A stretch of 64,000 nt of DNA from NCBI RefSeq assembly GCF_004124315.2, contig NZ_CP096889.1:3579001-3643000 (forward strand). Direction: 5' to 3'. This document shows, piece after piece, positions 26,704 to 35,624 of the stretch. A program made the position numbers and the translations under genes. The notes beneath the pieces are model-generated. The model ran no database searches. It worked only from the letters and a program-made list of their open reading frames with translations, and was not told the origin of the DNA. Source of the stretch: Bacillus cabrialesii. GTDB taxonomy: Bacteria; Bacillota; Bacilli; Bacillales; Bacillaceae. Within the stretch, counting starts at the first letter, position 1. Each line of letters opens with the position of its first letter.

Positions 26704-27474
26704 ATGCAAACAGAGACTATTCATCATATTCCTTATGTTAACAGCAACTTAACATCATTCATCAATTACCTGGAGAAACATTATATTGATCAGAAAATCG
26801 GTGCTGTCATTTCCACTGTCAATCCTGAAATTGCATTTGCAGCTATTAGAGATCGGGACTACTTTGATATACTATCTTCTTCTAATTTCATTTTGCCTGA
26901 TGGCATCGGTGTAGTCATGATGTCCCGTTTGACTAACAACAGGCTTCAGTCCCGAATCGCAGGTTACGATGTTTTCAAAGAACTTCTCGGTTTAGCTGAC
27001 AAAAAGAAAAAACGTATATTTTTGTACGGTGCGAAGAAAGATGTTATAAAAGGTGTTGTATCCAAAATTTCTTCTGAATACCCAAACATTCAAATTGCAG
27101 GTTATTCAGACGGTTATGTCCAAGACCGCACCATAGTGGCAAAACAAATTGCAAAAACAAATCCAGATATGGTATTCGTAGCGTTAGGGTATCCTCATCA
27201 AGAGAAATTTATTCATAACTACAGACACTTGTTCCCTAAAGCTGTATCTATAGGTCTCGGCGGAAGCTTTGATGTATTTAGCGGAAATGTCAAACGGGCT
27301 CCTTCTTGGATGATACGTTTAAATTTAGAATGGTTCTACCGTTTAATCTTGAATCCATGGCGATGGAAGAGAATGCTTAGCATCCCAAAATATGCTTTAG
27401 CAGTCATAAAAGAAGAAAAAAACAAAAAAACTTTTTATCCAAAGCCTGAAAAAGATCACACAAAACAGATATAA
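26704..27474 (+). CDS. tagA: N-acetylmannosaminyltransferase TagA (linkage unit)
   Basis: TagA adds ManNAc to undecaprenyl-PP-GlcNAc, the first committed step of wall teichoic acid synthesis. It belongs to the WecG/TagA/CpsF family (GT26). The 256-residue protein shows the family core: STVNPEIAFAAIRD, ILPDGIGVV (with the catalytic Asp), RIAGYDVFKELL, FLYGAKKDV, VFVALGYPHQEKFI, and a basic C-terminus needed for membrane contact. ATG at 26704 is preceded by GGAAGGAGGA. First gene of tagABC, divergent from tagD. Confidence 0.97.
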   Translation: MQTETIHHIPYVNSNLTSFINYLEKHYIDQKIGAVISTVNPEIAFAAIRDRDYFDILSSSNFILPDGIGVVMMSRLTNNRLQSRIAGYDVFKELLGLADKKKKRIFLYGAKKDVIKGVVSKISSEYPNIQIAGYSDGYVQDRTIVAKQIAKTNPDMVFVALGYPHQEKFIHNYRHLFPKAVSIGLGGSFDVFSGNVKRAPSWMIRLNLEWFYRLILNPWRWKRMLSIPKYALAVIKEEKNKKTFYPKPEKDHTKQI

Positions 27475-27506
27475 AACGAAATTTTTATATAAGTGGATTG
27501 ATAAAA

Positions 27507-28652
27507 ATGAAAATAAGATCACTACTGGCGAATTGCTATTTGTATTTTTTATCGGCAATCGCCTTTTTTCTGCAATGGGTGAAACCTGAAAACAATGTGA
27601 CCCTCCTTATCTCATTTGAAGCAAATGCAAAAGCGATTTTGGAGGAATATGAACAAGGTCAATACTCATATAACCTTAACATCCTGTATACTCAGCATGC
27701 ATCCTCTATTGCTCAGAGATTCGCCAATTTAGATGCATATTTTTTAAAGGAAAAGAACCCTATTCACCTCATTAAAGCTGTATACCTTATGTTTAACAGC
27801 AAAGTTGTCATAACGGATAATTACTTTCTGTTAACAAGTGTATTAAATAATCGGAAGCAAACCAAGTGTATCCAAATATGGCATGCAAATGGCTCACTTA
27901 AAAAATTTGGTTTGGAAGACATTACAAATGTACAACGGACAAAAACTGATATTAAAAGGTTCAAAAGAGTATACAGCTCGTTTGATTATTTAACTGTTGG
28001 CTCTGATGAAATGGCAGATATCTTCAAGAAATCATTCGGAATAAAGGATCATCAATTATTAAAAATAGGTGTACCTTTAACAGACCCTTATTACCAGAAA
28101 AGTAAAAAGAGAAATTCAGATACTTTAAAATTTGAAAACAAAAAAATAATCCTCTATGCACCGACGTTTAGAGATTATGATATGCACTCAATTCAATTGC
28201 CTTTTACGGAAAAACAATTAATTCATCAGTTAAAAGGAGAATATGTTTTACTTGTTAAACTGCATCCCGCAATTCAAAACAATATAAATAATAAATATTC
28301 TAGTGATTATATCAAAGATGTTTCTAACTATGCCTTATATGACTTACTTATGGCTGCAGACATATTAGTCACTGACTATTCTTCTGTTCCCTTTGAATTT
28401 TCGATTTTAAATAAACCCATTCTTTTCTACACTTATGATTTACAGCTCTATCAAGAGAAACGGGGATTGGTTGATAACTATCTCTCTATAATACCTGGAA
28501 GAGCCTGTTATGAGAGTAAATCATTAATAAATGAAGTACAAACCCCATTTAATCATTCCAAAATAAAAGTTTTTTCTGATAAATGGAATAAGTATTCTAA
28601 AGGAAATTCAAGTGGGAATTTATTGAATTTCGTCGAAAATTTAATAAGCTAA
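27507..28652 (+). CDS. tagB: Teichoic acid glycerophosphate primase TagB
   Basis: TagB adds the first glycerol phosphate from CDP-glycerol to the ManNAc-GlcNAc linkage unit, priming it for TagF. The 381-residue protein has a hydrophobic N-terminus (about 4-25) and the Glyphos_transf domain: CIQIWHANGSLKKFG, VGSDEMADIF, KIGVPLTDPYY, YAPTFRDYD, KLHPAI, LVTDYSSVPFEFSI. I start at ATG 27507, with GTGGA about 10 bases upstream; a TTG three codons earlier would overlap that site. It follows tagA by 32 bases. Confidence 0.95.
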   Translation: MKIRSLLANCYLYFLSAIAFFLQWVKPENNVTLLISFEANAKAILEEYEQGQYSYNLNILYTQHASSIAQRFANLDAYFLKEKNPIHLIKAVYLMFNSKVVITDNYFLLTSVLNNRKQTKCIQIWHANGSLKKFGLEDITNVQRTKTDIKRFKRVYSSFDYLTVGSDEMADIFKKSFGIKDHQLLKIGVPLTDPYYQKSKKRNSDTLKFENKKIILYAPTFRDYDMHSIQLPFTEKQLIHQLKGEYVLLVKLHPAIQNNINNKYSSDYIKDVSNYALYDLLMAADILVTDYSSVPFEFSILNKPILFYTYDLQLYQEKRGLVDNYLSIIPGRACYESKSLINEVQTPFNHSKIKVFSDKWNKYSKGNSSGNLLNFVENLIS

Positions 28653-28695
28653 TTGTTAACACTTGTTCAAAAAGGAACAAGTGTTCTTTTTTCTC

Positions 28696-28724
28696 TTGAC
28701 TACCGAACATATGTTTGTTTTAAT
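28696..28724 (+). promoter_or_regulatory. tagC promoter with LexA (DinR) operator
   Basis: A sigma-A promoter, TTGACT (28696-28701), 17 bases, TTTAAT (28719-28724), contains in its spacer CGAACATATGTTTG (28704-28717), a near-perfect match to the Bacillus LexA box CGAAC-N4-GTTCG (one mismatch). tagC is also known as dinC, a DNA-damage-inducible gene, so SOS control of this promoter is expected. Confidence 0.85.
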
Positions 28725-28771
28725 GGATTTAGTTGCTTATAGCAGCAAATAATACTAGAGGTGGTAAAATT

Positions 28772-30094
28772 ATGAGCAAAAAAGAACTATTTGATTTCAC
28801 TAGCATCACTCCAAAATTATTTACTGAACTTCGTGTAGCGGACAAAACCGTACTCCAATCATTCAATTTCGATGAGAAAAACCATCAAATTTATACAACC
28901 CAAGTGGCAACTGGAATGGGAAAAGACAACACTCAAAGCTATCGCATCACACGTCTATCTTTTGAAGGGCTACAATTAGACAGCATGCTGCTGAAACATG
29001 GAGGCCATGGAACAAATATAGGCATTGAAAACCGTAATGGCACCATTTATATTTGGTCACTATACGATAGACCAAATGAAACAGATAAAAGCGATTTAGT
29101 TTGTTTCCCATATAAAGCAGGTGCAACTTTAGATGAAAATTCTAAAGAACTTCAAAGATTCTCAAATCTCCCTTTAAACCATAGGATTACACCTGCTCTT
29201 GATATGAAGAATAGACAATTGGCACTTAGACAGTACGATACAGATAATAATAAACAGTGGGTTAAAGTCTTTGATCTGGACGATGCAATAGCAAATAAAA
29301 ACACTCCTCTTTATACTATTAATATTCCTGACGAACTACACTATTTACAAGGGTTCTTTTTAGATGACGGTTATTTATATTGGTATACAGGAGATACAAA
29401 CAGCAAAAGCTATCCGAATCTCATTACTGTATTCGATTCTGCTAATAAAATAGTGCTGCAAAAAGAAATTAATGTAGGCAAAGACTTGTCTACTAGATAC
29501 GAGAATAACTTCCGTGAACCAGAAGGGATCTGTATGTACACTAATCCTGAAACAGGGGCAAAATCATTAATGGTGGGAATTACAAGCGGAAAAGAAGGGA
29601 ATCGTATAAGCAGAATTTATGCATACCATTCCTATGAAAACTTTATGAATCATGTACCAATGCTTCGATCTCCTTTATTAAAAACAGTGGGGCACCAAGA
29701 TACACCTCCAGAAAGATTTCAGCCATTTATTCAAACCTTCATTTTAGAGTATAATGCTCAAAACAAAAAATGGATGGTTCCGACTTCAGGTTATTTACCA
29801 TCTTACACATCAAATTTAGTCCGAAATATTACTATCAATGCAGATGGAAACTTGCAAGTTACATTAAATGAACGCTATATTAGTTTACTGCATCAATCGA
29901 TTGAAGGAGATTTCCGCTTAAAGCAAAAGGATATCCGTATGGGATCCTGGTATTTTGCCGGCGGAGAAAAATCAAATGTACTTGAAATAGGCTTTATTAA
30001 AGGGAGTACAAAAATAAGACCTGATGATGCAGCCATCTCAAATGCTTCAAGAATGAGTATTTTTATGATTGTCGCGGACAAAATTGAAATCTGA
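28772..30094 (+). CDS. tagC: TagC (DinC), SOS-inducible protein of unknown function
   Basis: A protein of 440 residues without signal peptide or membrane segment. Its repeated beta-strand pattern (VFDLDDAI, FFLDDGYLYWYTGD, EPEGICMY, YLPSYTSNLVRNI) suggests a propeller-like fold; I see no catalytic motif. It was named with the tag genes because of position, but it is not required for teichoic acid synthesis as far as I know. ATG at 28772 has AGAGGTGG 7 bases upstream; the frame is open to 28733 without a ribosome site. The LexA box in its own promoter sets it apart from tagAB. Confidence 0.9.
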   Translation: MSKKELFDFTSITPKLFTELRVADKTVLQSFNFDEKNHQIYTTQVATGMGKDNTQSYRITRLSFEGLQLDSMLLKHGGHGTNIGIENRNGTIYIWSLYDRPNETDKSDLVCFPYKAGATLDENSKELQRFSNLPLNHRITPALDMKNRQLALRQYDTDNNKQWVKVFDLDDAIANKNTPLYTINIPDELHYLQGFFLDDGYLYWYTGDTNSKSYPNLITVFDSANKIVLQKEINVGKDLSTRYENNFREPEGICMYTNPETGAKSLMVGITSGKEGNRISRIYAYHSYENFMNHVPMLRSPLLKTVGHQDTPPERFQPFIQTFILEYNAQNKKWMVPTSGYLPSYTSNLVRNITINADGNLQVTLNERYISLLHQSIEGDFRLKQKDIRMGSWYFAGGEKSNVLEIGFIKGSTKIRPDDAAISNASRMSIFMIVADKIEI

Positions 30095-30099
30095 TCTAC

Positions 30100-30138
30100 A
30101 AAAAGTCTGGAGCTATTACATAGCTCCAGACTTTTTCC
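30100..30138. terminator. Bidirectional terminator between tagC and lytD
   Basis: A perfect 16-base stem (30100-30115 with 30121-30136, 5-base loop) with A residues on the left and T residues on the right. It serves tagC and possibly the convergent lytD. Confidence 0.92.
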
Positions 30139-30178
30139 TTTATATATAAATTTTATGAATATAACAGTATCTAAGTTT

Positions 30179-32821
30179 TTATTGATATTCCGGAACATCA
30201 AAGTACAGCGTATAACCATCCAGCAAAGAATACAGGCTGTACATGCGGTTTACTTGTTTGTACGCCCAGCCGATGTCTGTTGCGTATTGGTGCGTCGCTG
30301 CGGCTGACCATCTCATTTTGTACAGTGTGTCCTGATTGTAGGCTGTGTTGTGAATATACGATGAACCTATGAATTTGGCTCCGCCGATAATGGCCGCTTC
30401 TGGTGTGAACCAGCCTTGCTCGTACGCGTATTTAGCGCCGTAGTAATTCGGGTTGCTGTCGTAGGCGCCAATTCCGTACATGTTATAGACGGTTTTTCCG
30501 TTATAGGTTAAGCCATTGGCCAAATCGGATGTTCCGTTGCCTGTTTCAAGGAGAGCGTGTGAGATTAAATACAGCTCGTTGATGCCGTATTTATTGGCGG
30601 CATCGATAAATGCCTTTGCTTTTCCTGTCAGGATGCCTTTGCTGGCAAGCACTTTCTTATTGACTTCAGTGACACTGAGGCCGGCTGTCTGTGACAGTTT
30701 GAGAAATTGGAAGTAGTATTTGCTGTCTCTGGAAAAGTTATTCGGATCTACATATTGAACCACTTCATCACTGCTTGCGTTTCGCCAGCCTAAATTAATT
30801 TTGGCCCAGCCGTTTGTCTGGCCGATGATTTTTACCTTATCGCCTTTTTTAAATTGGCCGATCACGTTTGTCGGGCTGACTGCCGGCGTTGACCGGATAT
30901 TTAAAACATCAGCCGTAACCGTAGACGTCGCTGTATTAATATAAGTAAGCGATACGTAAGCCGCCCCGTCTGTTTGCGGGCTGACTGTCATTTGTTTTTG
31001 GACCATATCACGAAGCGAGAGATTGTAATTTGTTTTCATGATTTGCGGTCCGTTTTTGATTTTCACAATGGATGATGTCCATCCGTATAATTGTTTTAGC
31101 TTCGCTGATGCCGCAGAAGCTGCGACATTGCCCGTGAACTGTTCGTTTAAGCTGATTTTATAAAGTGTATTGCTTTTCGTTGTATAGCTGGGGCTTAAAC
31201 TTTGCGCTTTTAGATAGGTTAACCCATTGTTCAATGCGGTTTTGCTGCTTAGCTGGGCTGTCACGATTTTGTATTGCGTATATGCCGTCTGGCTTGTTTT
31301 TGCTGTTGTGCCTGCGGCATTGTTTTGTTTGAAAAATGCTAATACGCGGTCAATGTCTTCTTGGCTGATGATGGCCTCAGTCACGATTTTATAGCTGCTT
31401 GCTGCGGCCTGACCGGTTTTCTGGCTTGCTGCTGATATGTGATTCGATTGAAAAAACGTGAGTGCCTGATTGACTTTAGCTGTATCAAGCAGAGATTCAG
31501 TAGTTATTTTAAACGTGTTAGCTATTTGTTTTTTGACTGATTTTGCAGATGCACTTAGCTGATTTTTCTTTAATACATTCAAGCCCTTTGTGACTTTTGC
31601 TTGATCTGACGTTTCTTCTGAGATGAGCTGGTATTGGTTTTCTGCTGTTGTTCCAGCTGCTGTTTTCGTTGCCTTTACTTTTTTCTGGGCAAAGAAGGCT
31701 GCGGCTTTGTTTGCTTGCTGCTCGCCTAAAATCTTTGCTGTCGTCATTTGATAGGCTGTAGACGTTGTCGTTTTTTTGACGGTGGATGACGTGTAATGCC
31801 ACTTTTTCTTTTTAAAGAAAGTGTCTACCTTTTGCAGCTGCTGTTTCGTTAATCCCTTCATATTCACGGTATATGAAGTGCTTTTTCCAACCTTTTGATA
31901 ACTGCCGGATACGCCGGTGTTTTTCTTGATTTGGCTGATGGCGTCCTTCACTGTATTCAGCCCTTTGAAATAAGCTGATTGGACATTGTATGACTCAGCA
32001 GTGTTTTTTTGATTGATTGACTTGTAGCTTCCTGTAATACCTGTGCTCTGTTTCAGCTGATTTACTAGATTTTTGACATTCGCTTCACCTGAAATGGCGG
32101 CTGTTGTGAACGTATACCAGACTTGTCCCTTCACCGTTGCTTTTAATGATGCCTTCAGGCCAGATTCCTTTTGGAATGTGTTTTTGATCTGCTCAGCTTT
32201 GCTGTCTCCCACGATGGTGCCTGACTGAATGGTTGTGACAGACACCGTGTGTGGGATGGGCTGATATGTGCTTTTAATCCCCGTTTGCTTAACCAAGCCC
32301 TGGATAAGCGCTTTGACTCTTGTCTCATCAGCGATTTCTGGTGTCGTGACGTTTACATAGGACTGAGCTGTTCCGGAAGCTTTTATAGCGCCAGCCACTC
32401 CCGTCTCCTGTTTGAGCTTGGCCAGGATTGTGTTTGCTTGTTTATCTCCGGAAATGGCACCTGAGGTGATGGTGACATACGGCTGTTTGCTGCCGACAGG
32501 ACTTGACGTGCCTGTGATCGCTGCCTGTTTGGTAAGTCCACTCAGGATTGCTTTCGCTTCCGCTTCGCTTTGTATGCCAGCAGCGGAAATTTGGTAGGTC
32601 GTTGTTGTTCCTGAAGCTTGGTAGGAAGCATCCCATCCGGTATCCTTTTCCAGTTTGGCGACAGCCTGCGAGGCTTGGCTTTCTGAGCTGAACGTTTTTG
32701 ACGGCTCTACCTCATATATCGAGTAGTCCGTATACGCTGCAGCCTGCGCGGAACCGGTTATGGCAAAAAAGGCAAGGGACGCGGCGGACAGAAGCATAGG
32801 TGCGATTAATCTCTTTTTCAT
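30179..32821 (-). CDS. lytD: Endo-beta-N-acetylglucosaminidase LytD (CwlG)
   Basis: LytD cuts the glycan strand of peptidoglycan and is the second major vegetative autolysin. The 880-residue precursor has a signal peptide (1-27, ending GSAQAAA), then about ten degenerate repeats of roughly 50 residues with the pattern ...AKLKQETG-V-Y (about 30-560, SPOR-like, wall binding), an SH3b segment (about 630-690, VLNIRSTPAVSPTNVIGQFKKGDKVKI) and a C-terminal glucosaminidase domain (about 720-870; ALLETGNGTSDLANG contains the likely catalytic Glu). ATG at 32821 has GAGGAGAAGG upstream. It stands alone behind a sigma-D promoter. Confidence 0.96.
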   Translation of the reverse strand: MKKRLIAPMLLSAASLAFFAITGSAQAAAYTDYSIYEVEPSKTFSSESQASQAVAKLEKDTGWDASYQASGTTTTYQISAAGIQSEAEAKAILSGLTKQAAITGTSSPVGSKQPYVTITSGAISGDKQANTILAKLKQETGVAGAIKASGTAQSYVNVTTPEIADETRVKALIQGLVKQTGIKSTYQPIPHTVSVTTIQSGTIVGDSKAEQIKNTFQKESGLKASLKATVKGQVWYTFTTAAISGEANVKNLVNQLKQSTGITGSYKSINQKNTAESYNVQSAYFKGLNTVKDAISQIKKNTGVSGSYQKVGKSTSYTVNMKGLTKQQLQKVDTFFKKKKWHYTSSTVKKTTTSTAYQMTTAKILGEQQANKAAAFFAQKKVKATKTAAGTTAENQYQLISEETSDQAKVTKGLNVLKKNQLSASAKSVKKQIANTFKITTESLLDTAKVNQALTFFQSNHISAASQKTGQAAASSYKIVTEAIISQEDIDRVLAFFKQNNAAGTTAKTSQTAYTQYKIVTAQLSSKTALNNGLTYLKAQSLSPSYTTKSNTLYKISLNEQFTGNVAASAASAKLKQLYGWTSSIVKIKNGPQIMKTNYNLSLRDMVQKQMTVSPQTDGAAYVSLTYINTATSTVTADVLNIRSTPAVSPTNVIGQFKKGDKVKIIGQTNGWAKINLGWRNASSDEVVQYVDPNNFSRDSKYYFQFLKLSQTAGLSVTEVNKKVLASKGILTGKAKAFIDAANKYGINELYLISHALLETGNGTSDLANGLTYNGKTVYNMYGIGAYDSNPNYYGAKYAYEQGWFTPEAAIIGGAKFIGSSYIHNTAYNQDTLYKMRWSAAATHQYATDIGWAYKQVNRMYSLYSLLDGYTLYFDVPEYQ

Positions 32822-32866
32822 TCCTTCTCCTCTTTCTTAATCAATAAGTATATAAAACTAGTTTAT

Positions 32867-32892
32867 TTATCGGCACGCGTATGCTTCGTTTA
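32867..32892 (-). promoter_or_regulatory. Sigma-D promoter of lytD
   Basis: On the minus strand TAAA (32889-32892), 14 bases, GCCGATAA (32867-32874): a perfect sigma-D match 45 bases before the lytD start. lytD is known to be transcribed by SigD. Confidence 0.9.
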
Positions 32893-32918
32893 TAGGTGAA
32901 TCACTTCCATTTTTTAAT

Positions 32919-32953
32919 AAAAAAAAACTTAATCTCTACGTGAGATTAAGTTC
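32919..32953 (-). terminator. Terminator after pmi
   Basis: An 11-base perfect stem (32926-32936 with 32942-32952, loop TACGT) with a run of T residues on the minus strand; it overlaps the pmi stop codon and lies upstream of the lytD promoter. Confidence 0.88.
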
Positions 32954-33902
32954 AAATATGAGACACGATCAGCGTACAAGCTCCTTTAATCGAAAAATCG
33001 GGCATTTGAGCGGGCAAAATAAAGTGATCGCCTTTTTTGAGCGGACATGTTTCATCTTCATACATCAGTAATCCGCTCCCTTCTATGACGCTGCATAGCA
33101 GGAAGAATTCATCCTGAGACAGCTCAGCTTCGCCATTTATGTCCCATTTATATACCGAAAAATATTCGCCTTGGACAAACGTTTTAATGGTGATTCCCTT
33201 TCTTGATTCCGTCGATTCGTCTATATATCCGTCCACATGGGGAACCGTGGCCGCATTGACCGCTTTGGCAAAATGCAGCTCTCTTGGACTTCCGTCGTTA
33301 TCTATCCGGTCATAGTCGTACACCCTGTATGTGGCATCTGAATTTTGCTGTGTTTCTAAAACAAGTGCCCCCTTACACAAGGCGTGCAGCGTACCGCTCG
33401 GCACATAATAGAAATCCCCCGGTTTAATCTTTATTTTTCGCAGCAGGCCCTCCCAGTCACCGCTGTTGATCATTGTGACAAGTTCGGTTTTTGAGCGGGC
33501 CGTATGCCCATAAATGATTTCCGCGTTTTCCTTACAGTCGATAATGTACCAGCATTCCGTCTTGCCGAGTTCTCCCTCTTCATTTTCGCCGGCATAATAA
33601 TCATCAGGGTGAACTTTAATCGACATATTTTCCTTCACGTCCAGCAGCTTTGTCAGAAGCGGAAATTGATCCCCCTCTACACCGCCGAATACTTCACGAT
33701 GCTCTTCCCAAAGCTCGATCAGTGTCTTTCCTTTAAACGGGCCATTCGCCACTGTGCTCGGTCCTTTTGGATGAGCGGAAATGGCCCAGCATTCCCCTGT
33801 TGTTTCTGAAGGAATACCGTATCCAAATCTATCTCGTAAAGCGGTTCCGCCCCAGATTTTTTCTTTAAACACAGGCGTTAGAAAAATCGGTGATTGCGTC
33901 AT
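32952..33902 (-). CDS. pmi: Mannose-6-phosphate isomerase (class I)
   Basis: Interconverts mannose-6-phosphate and fructose-6-phosphate. The 316-residue protein is a short-form type I isomerase of the cupin fold. Zinc ligands are visible in KVHPDDYYAGEN and in TLHALCKG, and the N-terminal KEIWGGTAL is typical. B. subtilis has several paralogues (pmi/yvyI, manA, gmuF); position next to lytD points to pmi. ATG at 33902 has AGGGGAGGGG upstream. Single gene with its own terminator. Confidence 0.93.
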   Translation of the reverse strand: MTQSPIFLTPVFKEKIWGGTALRDRFGYGIPSETTGECWAISAHPKGPSTVANGPFKGKTLIELWEEHREVFGGVEGDQFPLLTKLLDVKENMSIKVHPDDYYAGENEEGELGKTECWYIIDCKENAEIIYGHTARSKTELVTMINSGDWEGLLRKIKIKPGDFYYVPSGTLHALCKGALVLETQQNSDATYRVYDYDRIDNDGSPRELHFAKAVNAATVPHVDGYIDESTESRKGITIKTFVQGEYFSVYKWDINGEAELSQDEFFLLCSVIEGSGLLMYEDETCPLKKGDHFILPAQMPDFSIKGACTLIVSHI

Positions 33903-34095
33903 GATCCGTACCCCTCCCCTGTAAATAACTGATCATTATTTTCCCGGTGCGTCCCCCTTACAAACGCCCGTATAAGCTGTCTTTTTCCTATGACAACGTA
34001 TGTACAAAGCATTATCTTTTGATTACCCCTTTGAAGAAAACGCTTCCTTTTATATTATATCACGTCGAAAAGAAGCTTTGTTTCAGGCTTTTCCT

Positions 34096-34126
34096 TGATA
34101 AGAATAATTCTCCTTTTTTGATACAA
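34096..34126 (+). promoter_or_regulatory. Candidate sigma-G promoter of gerBABC
   Basis: TGATAA (34096-34101), 18 bases, GATACAA (34120-34126) resembles the forespore sigma-G pattern (TGAATA/CATACTA) and lies about 40 bases before gerBA. gerB is known to be expressed in the forespore. Only this match and the position support it. Confidence 0.5.
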
Positions 34127-34167
34127 ATTAATAAAAACCGTCAATCTGTTTACAAAGGAGAGAAACT

Positions 34168-35619
34168 ATGCAAATCGACTCTGATCTCCAGAACAATTTA
34201 GACACACTGAAAAAAACATTGGGACGAAACGACGACATGATGTTTTATACATTTGCTTTCGGAGACAGCAGACAAAAGGCGTGTTTACTGTATATTGACG
34301 GTCTGACAGAAAATAAAATGCTGGCGCAGTATGTCATTTCTCCTTTACAAAGAGAAGCGTTAGCCCATAAGGAAAGCTCGATTGAAGACTTATCCGCCTT
34401 TTTTTTCGGTTTTCACCACAGGGTTGTCTCTACAATGAAAGAAATAGAGCAGCTCATTTTTACCGGGCACGCCGTTTTGCTCGCTGATGGCTATTGCGGA
34501 GGATTGGCTTTTGACACGAAGTCAGTAGAAACGCGCAGTCTTGAAGAGCCGTCTTCCGAAATTGTTGAACGCGGACCGAAAATAGGATTTATTGAAAAGC
34601 TGCGGACAAACACGGCGCTTTTACGTGAACGGACGAGTGATCCTAATCTCGTTATAAAGGAAATGACACTCGGAAAAAGGACGAAAAAGAAAATCGCTGT
34701 CGCTTATATTCAGGATATCGCCCCAGATTATGTCGTCAAAGAAGTGTTTAAAAGGCTGAAATCAGTCAAAATAGATGATTTGCCGGAATCAGGGACACTT
34801 GAACAGCTGATTGAAGATGAACCATTTTCGATTTTTCCCACGATATTAAGCACAGAACGGCCAGATCGGGTCGAAAGTGCTCTATTAGAAGGACGGGTAT
34901 CCATATTAGTAGATGGTACGCCGTTTGCTTTAGTAGTGCCGGTAACGGTTGACGAATTTATCCATTCGCCTGATGATTACAGCCAGCGCTGGATTGCAAT
35001 GTCACTTATCCGTATGATTCGTTATTCCAGCATCCTGATCACCATTTATCTGCCCGGTCTGTATGTCTCTCTCGTTTCTTTTCACACCGGGCTCTTGCCG
35101 ACAAGAATGGCGATCTCTATTGCAGGCAGCAGGCTTAACGTACCGTTCCCCCCTTTTGTAGAAGCCTTTTTTATGATCTTTACAATAGAGCTGATCAGAG
35201 AAGCCGGATTGAGACTGCCAAAACCGATCGGACAGACGATTGGCCTGATCGGCGGAGTTGTCATCGGACAGGCGGCTGTTCAGGCGCAAATTGTCAGCGC
35301 ACTGATGGTCATTGTCGTATCTGTCACTGCCCTGGCATCTTTTACCGTTCCTTCATACGCCTATAACTTTCCGCTCCGGGTTATACGCATTGCTGCAATG
35401 ATAAGTGCGGCAGTACTTGGCATGTACGGCGTCATTATGGTCTTCCTGTTTGTGATCGGCCACTTAATGCGCCTGAAAAGCTTCGGGCAGGATTACATTA
35501 TTCCGATCATGGCACAGCCCGGACAAGATTTGAAGGACACCGTCATCCGTATTCCTACTCTATTTTTAAAAAGAAGACCTACACGGAACGATCCCGAAGA
35601 TAACATCAGACAAAGGTGA
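34168..35619 (+). CDS. gerBA: Spore germinant receptor subunit GerBA
   Basis: A-subunit of the GerB receptor in the spore inner membrane, which with GerK responds to the asparagine-glucose-fructose-potassium mixture. The 483-residue protein has the soluble N-terminal Ger-A domain (about 1-230, DPNLVIKEMTLGKRTKKKIAVAYI), then several membrane segments (about 280-440; ILITIYLPGLYVSLVSFH, LPTRMAISIAGSR, PFPPFVEAFFMIFTIELIREAGLRLPKPIGQT). ATG at 34168 has AAAGGAGAG upstream. Its TGA overlaps the gerBB leader, so the three genes are translationally linked. Confidence 0.96.
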   Translation: MQIDSDLQNNLDTLKKTLGRNDDMMFYTFAFGDSRQKACLLYIDGLTENKMLAQYVISPLQREALAHKESSIEDLSAFFFGFHHRVVSTMKEIEQLIFTGHAVLLADGYCGGLAFDTKSVETRSLEEPSSEIVERGPKIGFIEKLRTNTALLRERTSDPNLVIKEMTLGKRTKKKIAVAYIQDIAPDYVVKEVFKRLKSVKIDDLPESGTLEQLIEDEPFSIFPTILSTERPDRVESALLEGRVSILVDGTPFALVVPVTVDEFIHSPDDYSQRWIAMSLIRMIRYSSILITIYLPGLYVSLVSFHTGLLPTRMAISIAGSRLNVPFPPFVEAFFMIFTIELIREAGLRLPKPIGQTIGLIGGVVIGQAAVQAQIVSALMVIVVSVTALASFTVPSYAYNFPLRVIRIAAMISAAVLGMYGVIMVFLFVIGHLMRLKSFGQDYIIPIMAQPGQDLKDTVIRIPTLFLKRRPTRNDPEDNIRQR

Positions 35620-35624
35620 TGGCT

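Noticed and set aside
30263..32740. Repeats in lytD as a DNA repeat family
   Set aside because: They are degenerate protein repeats of a wall-binding region, with little DNA identity.
33947..34201. 84-codon ORF upstream of gerBA
   Set aside because: No ribosome site, overlaps the gerBA promoter and start, and composition is not coding-like.
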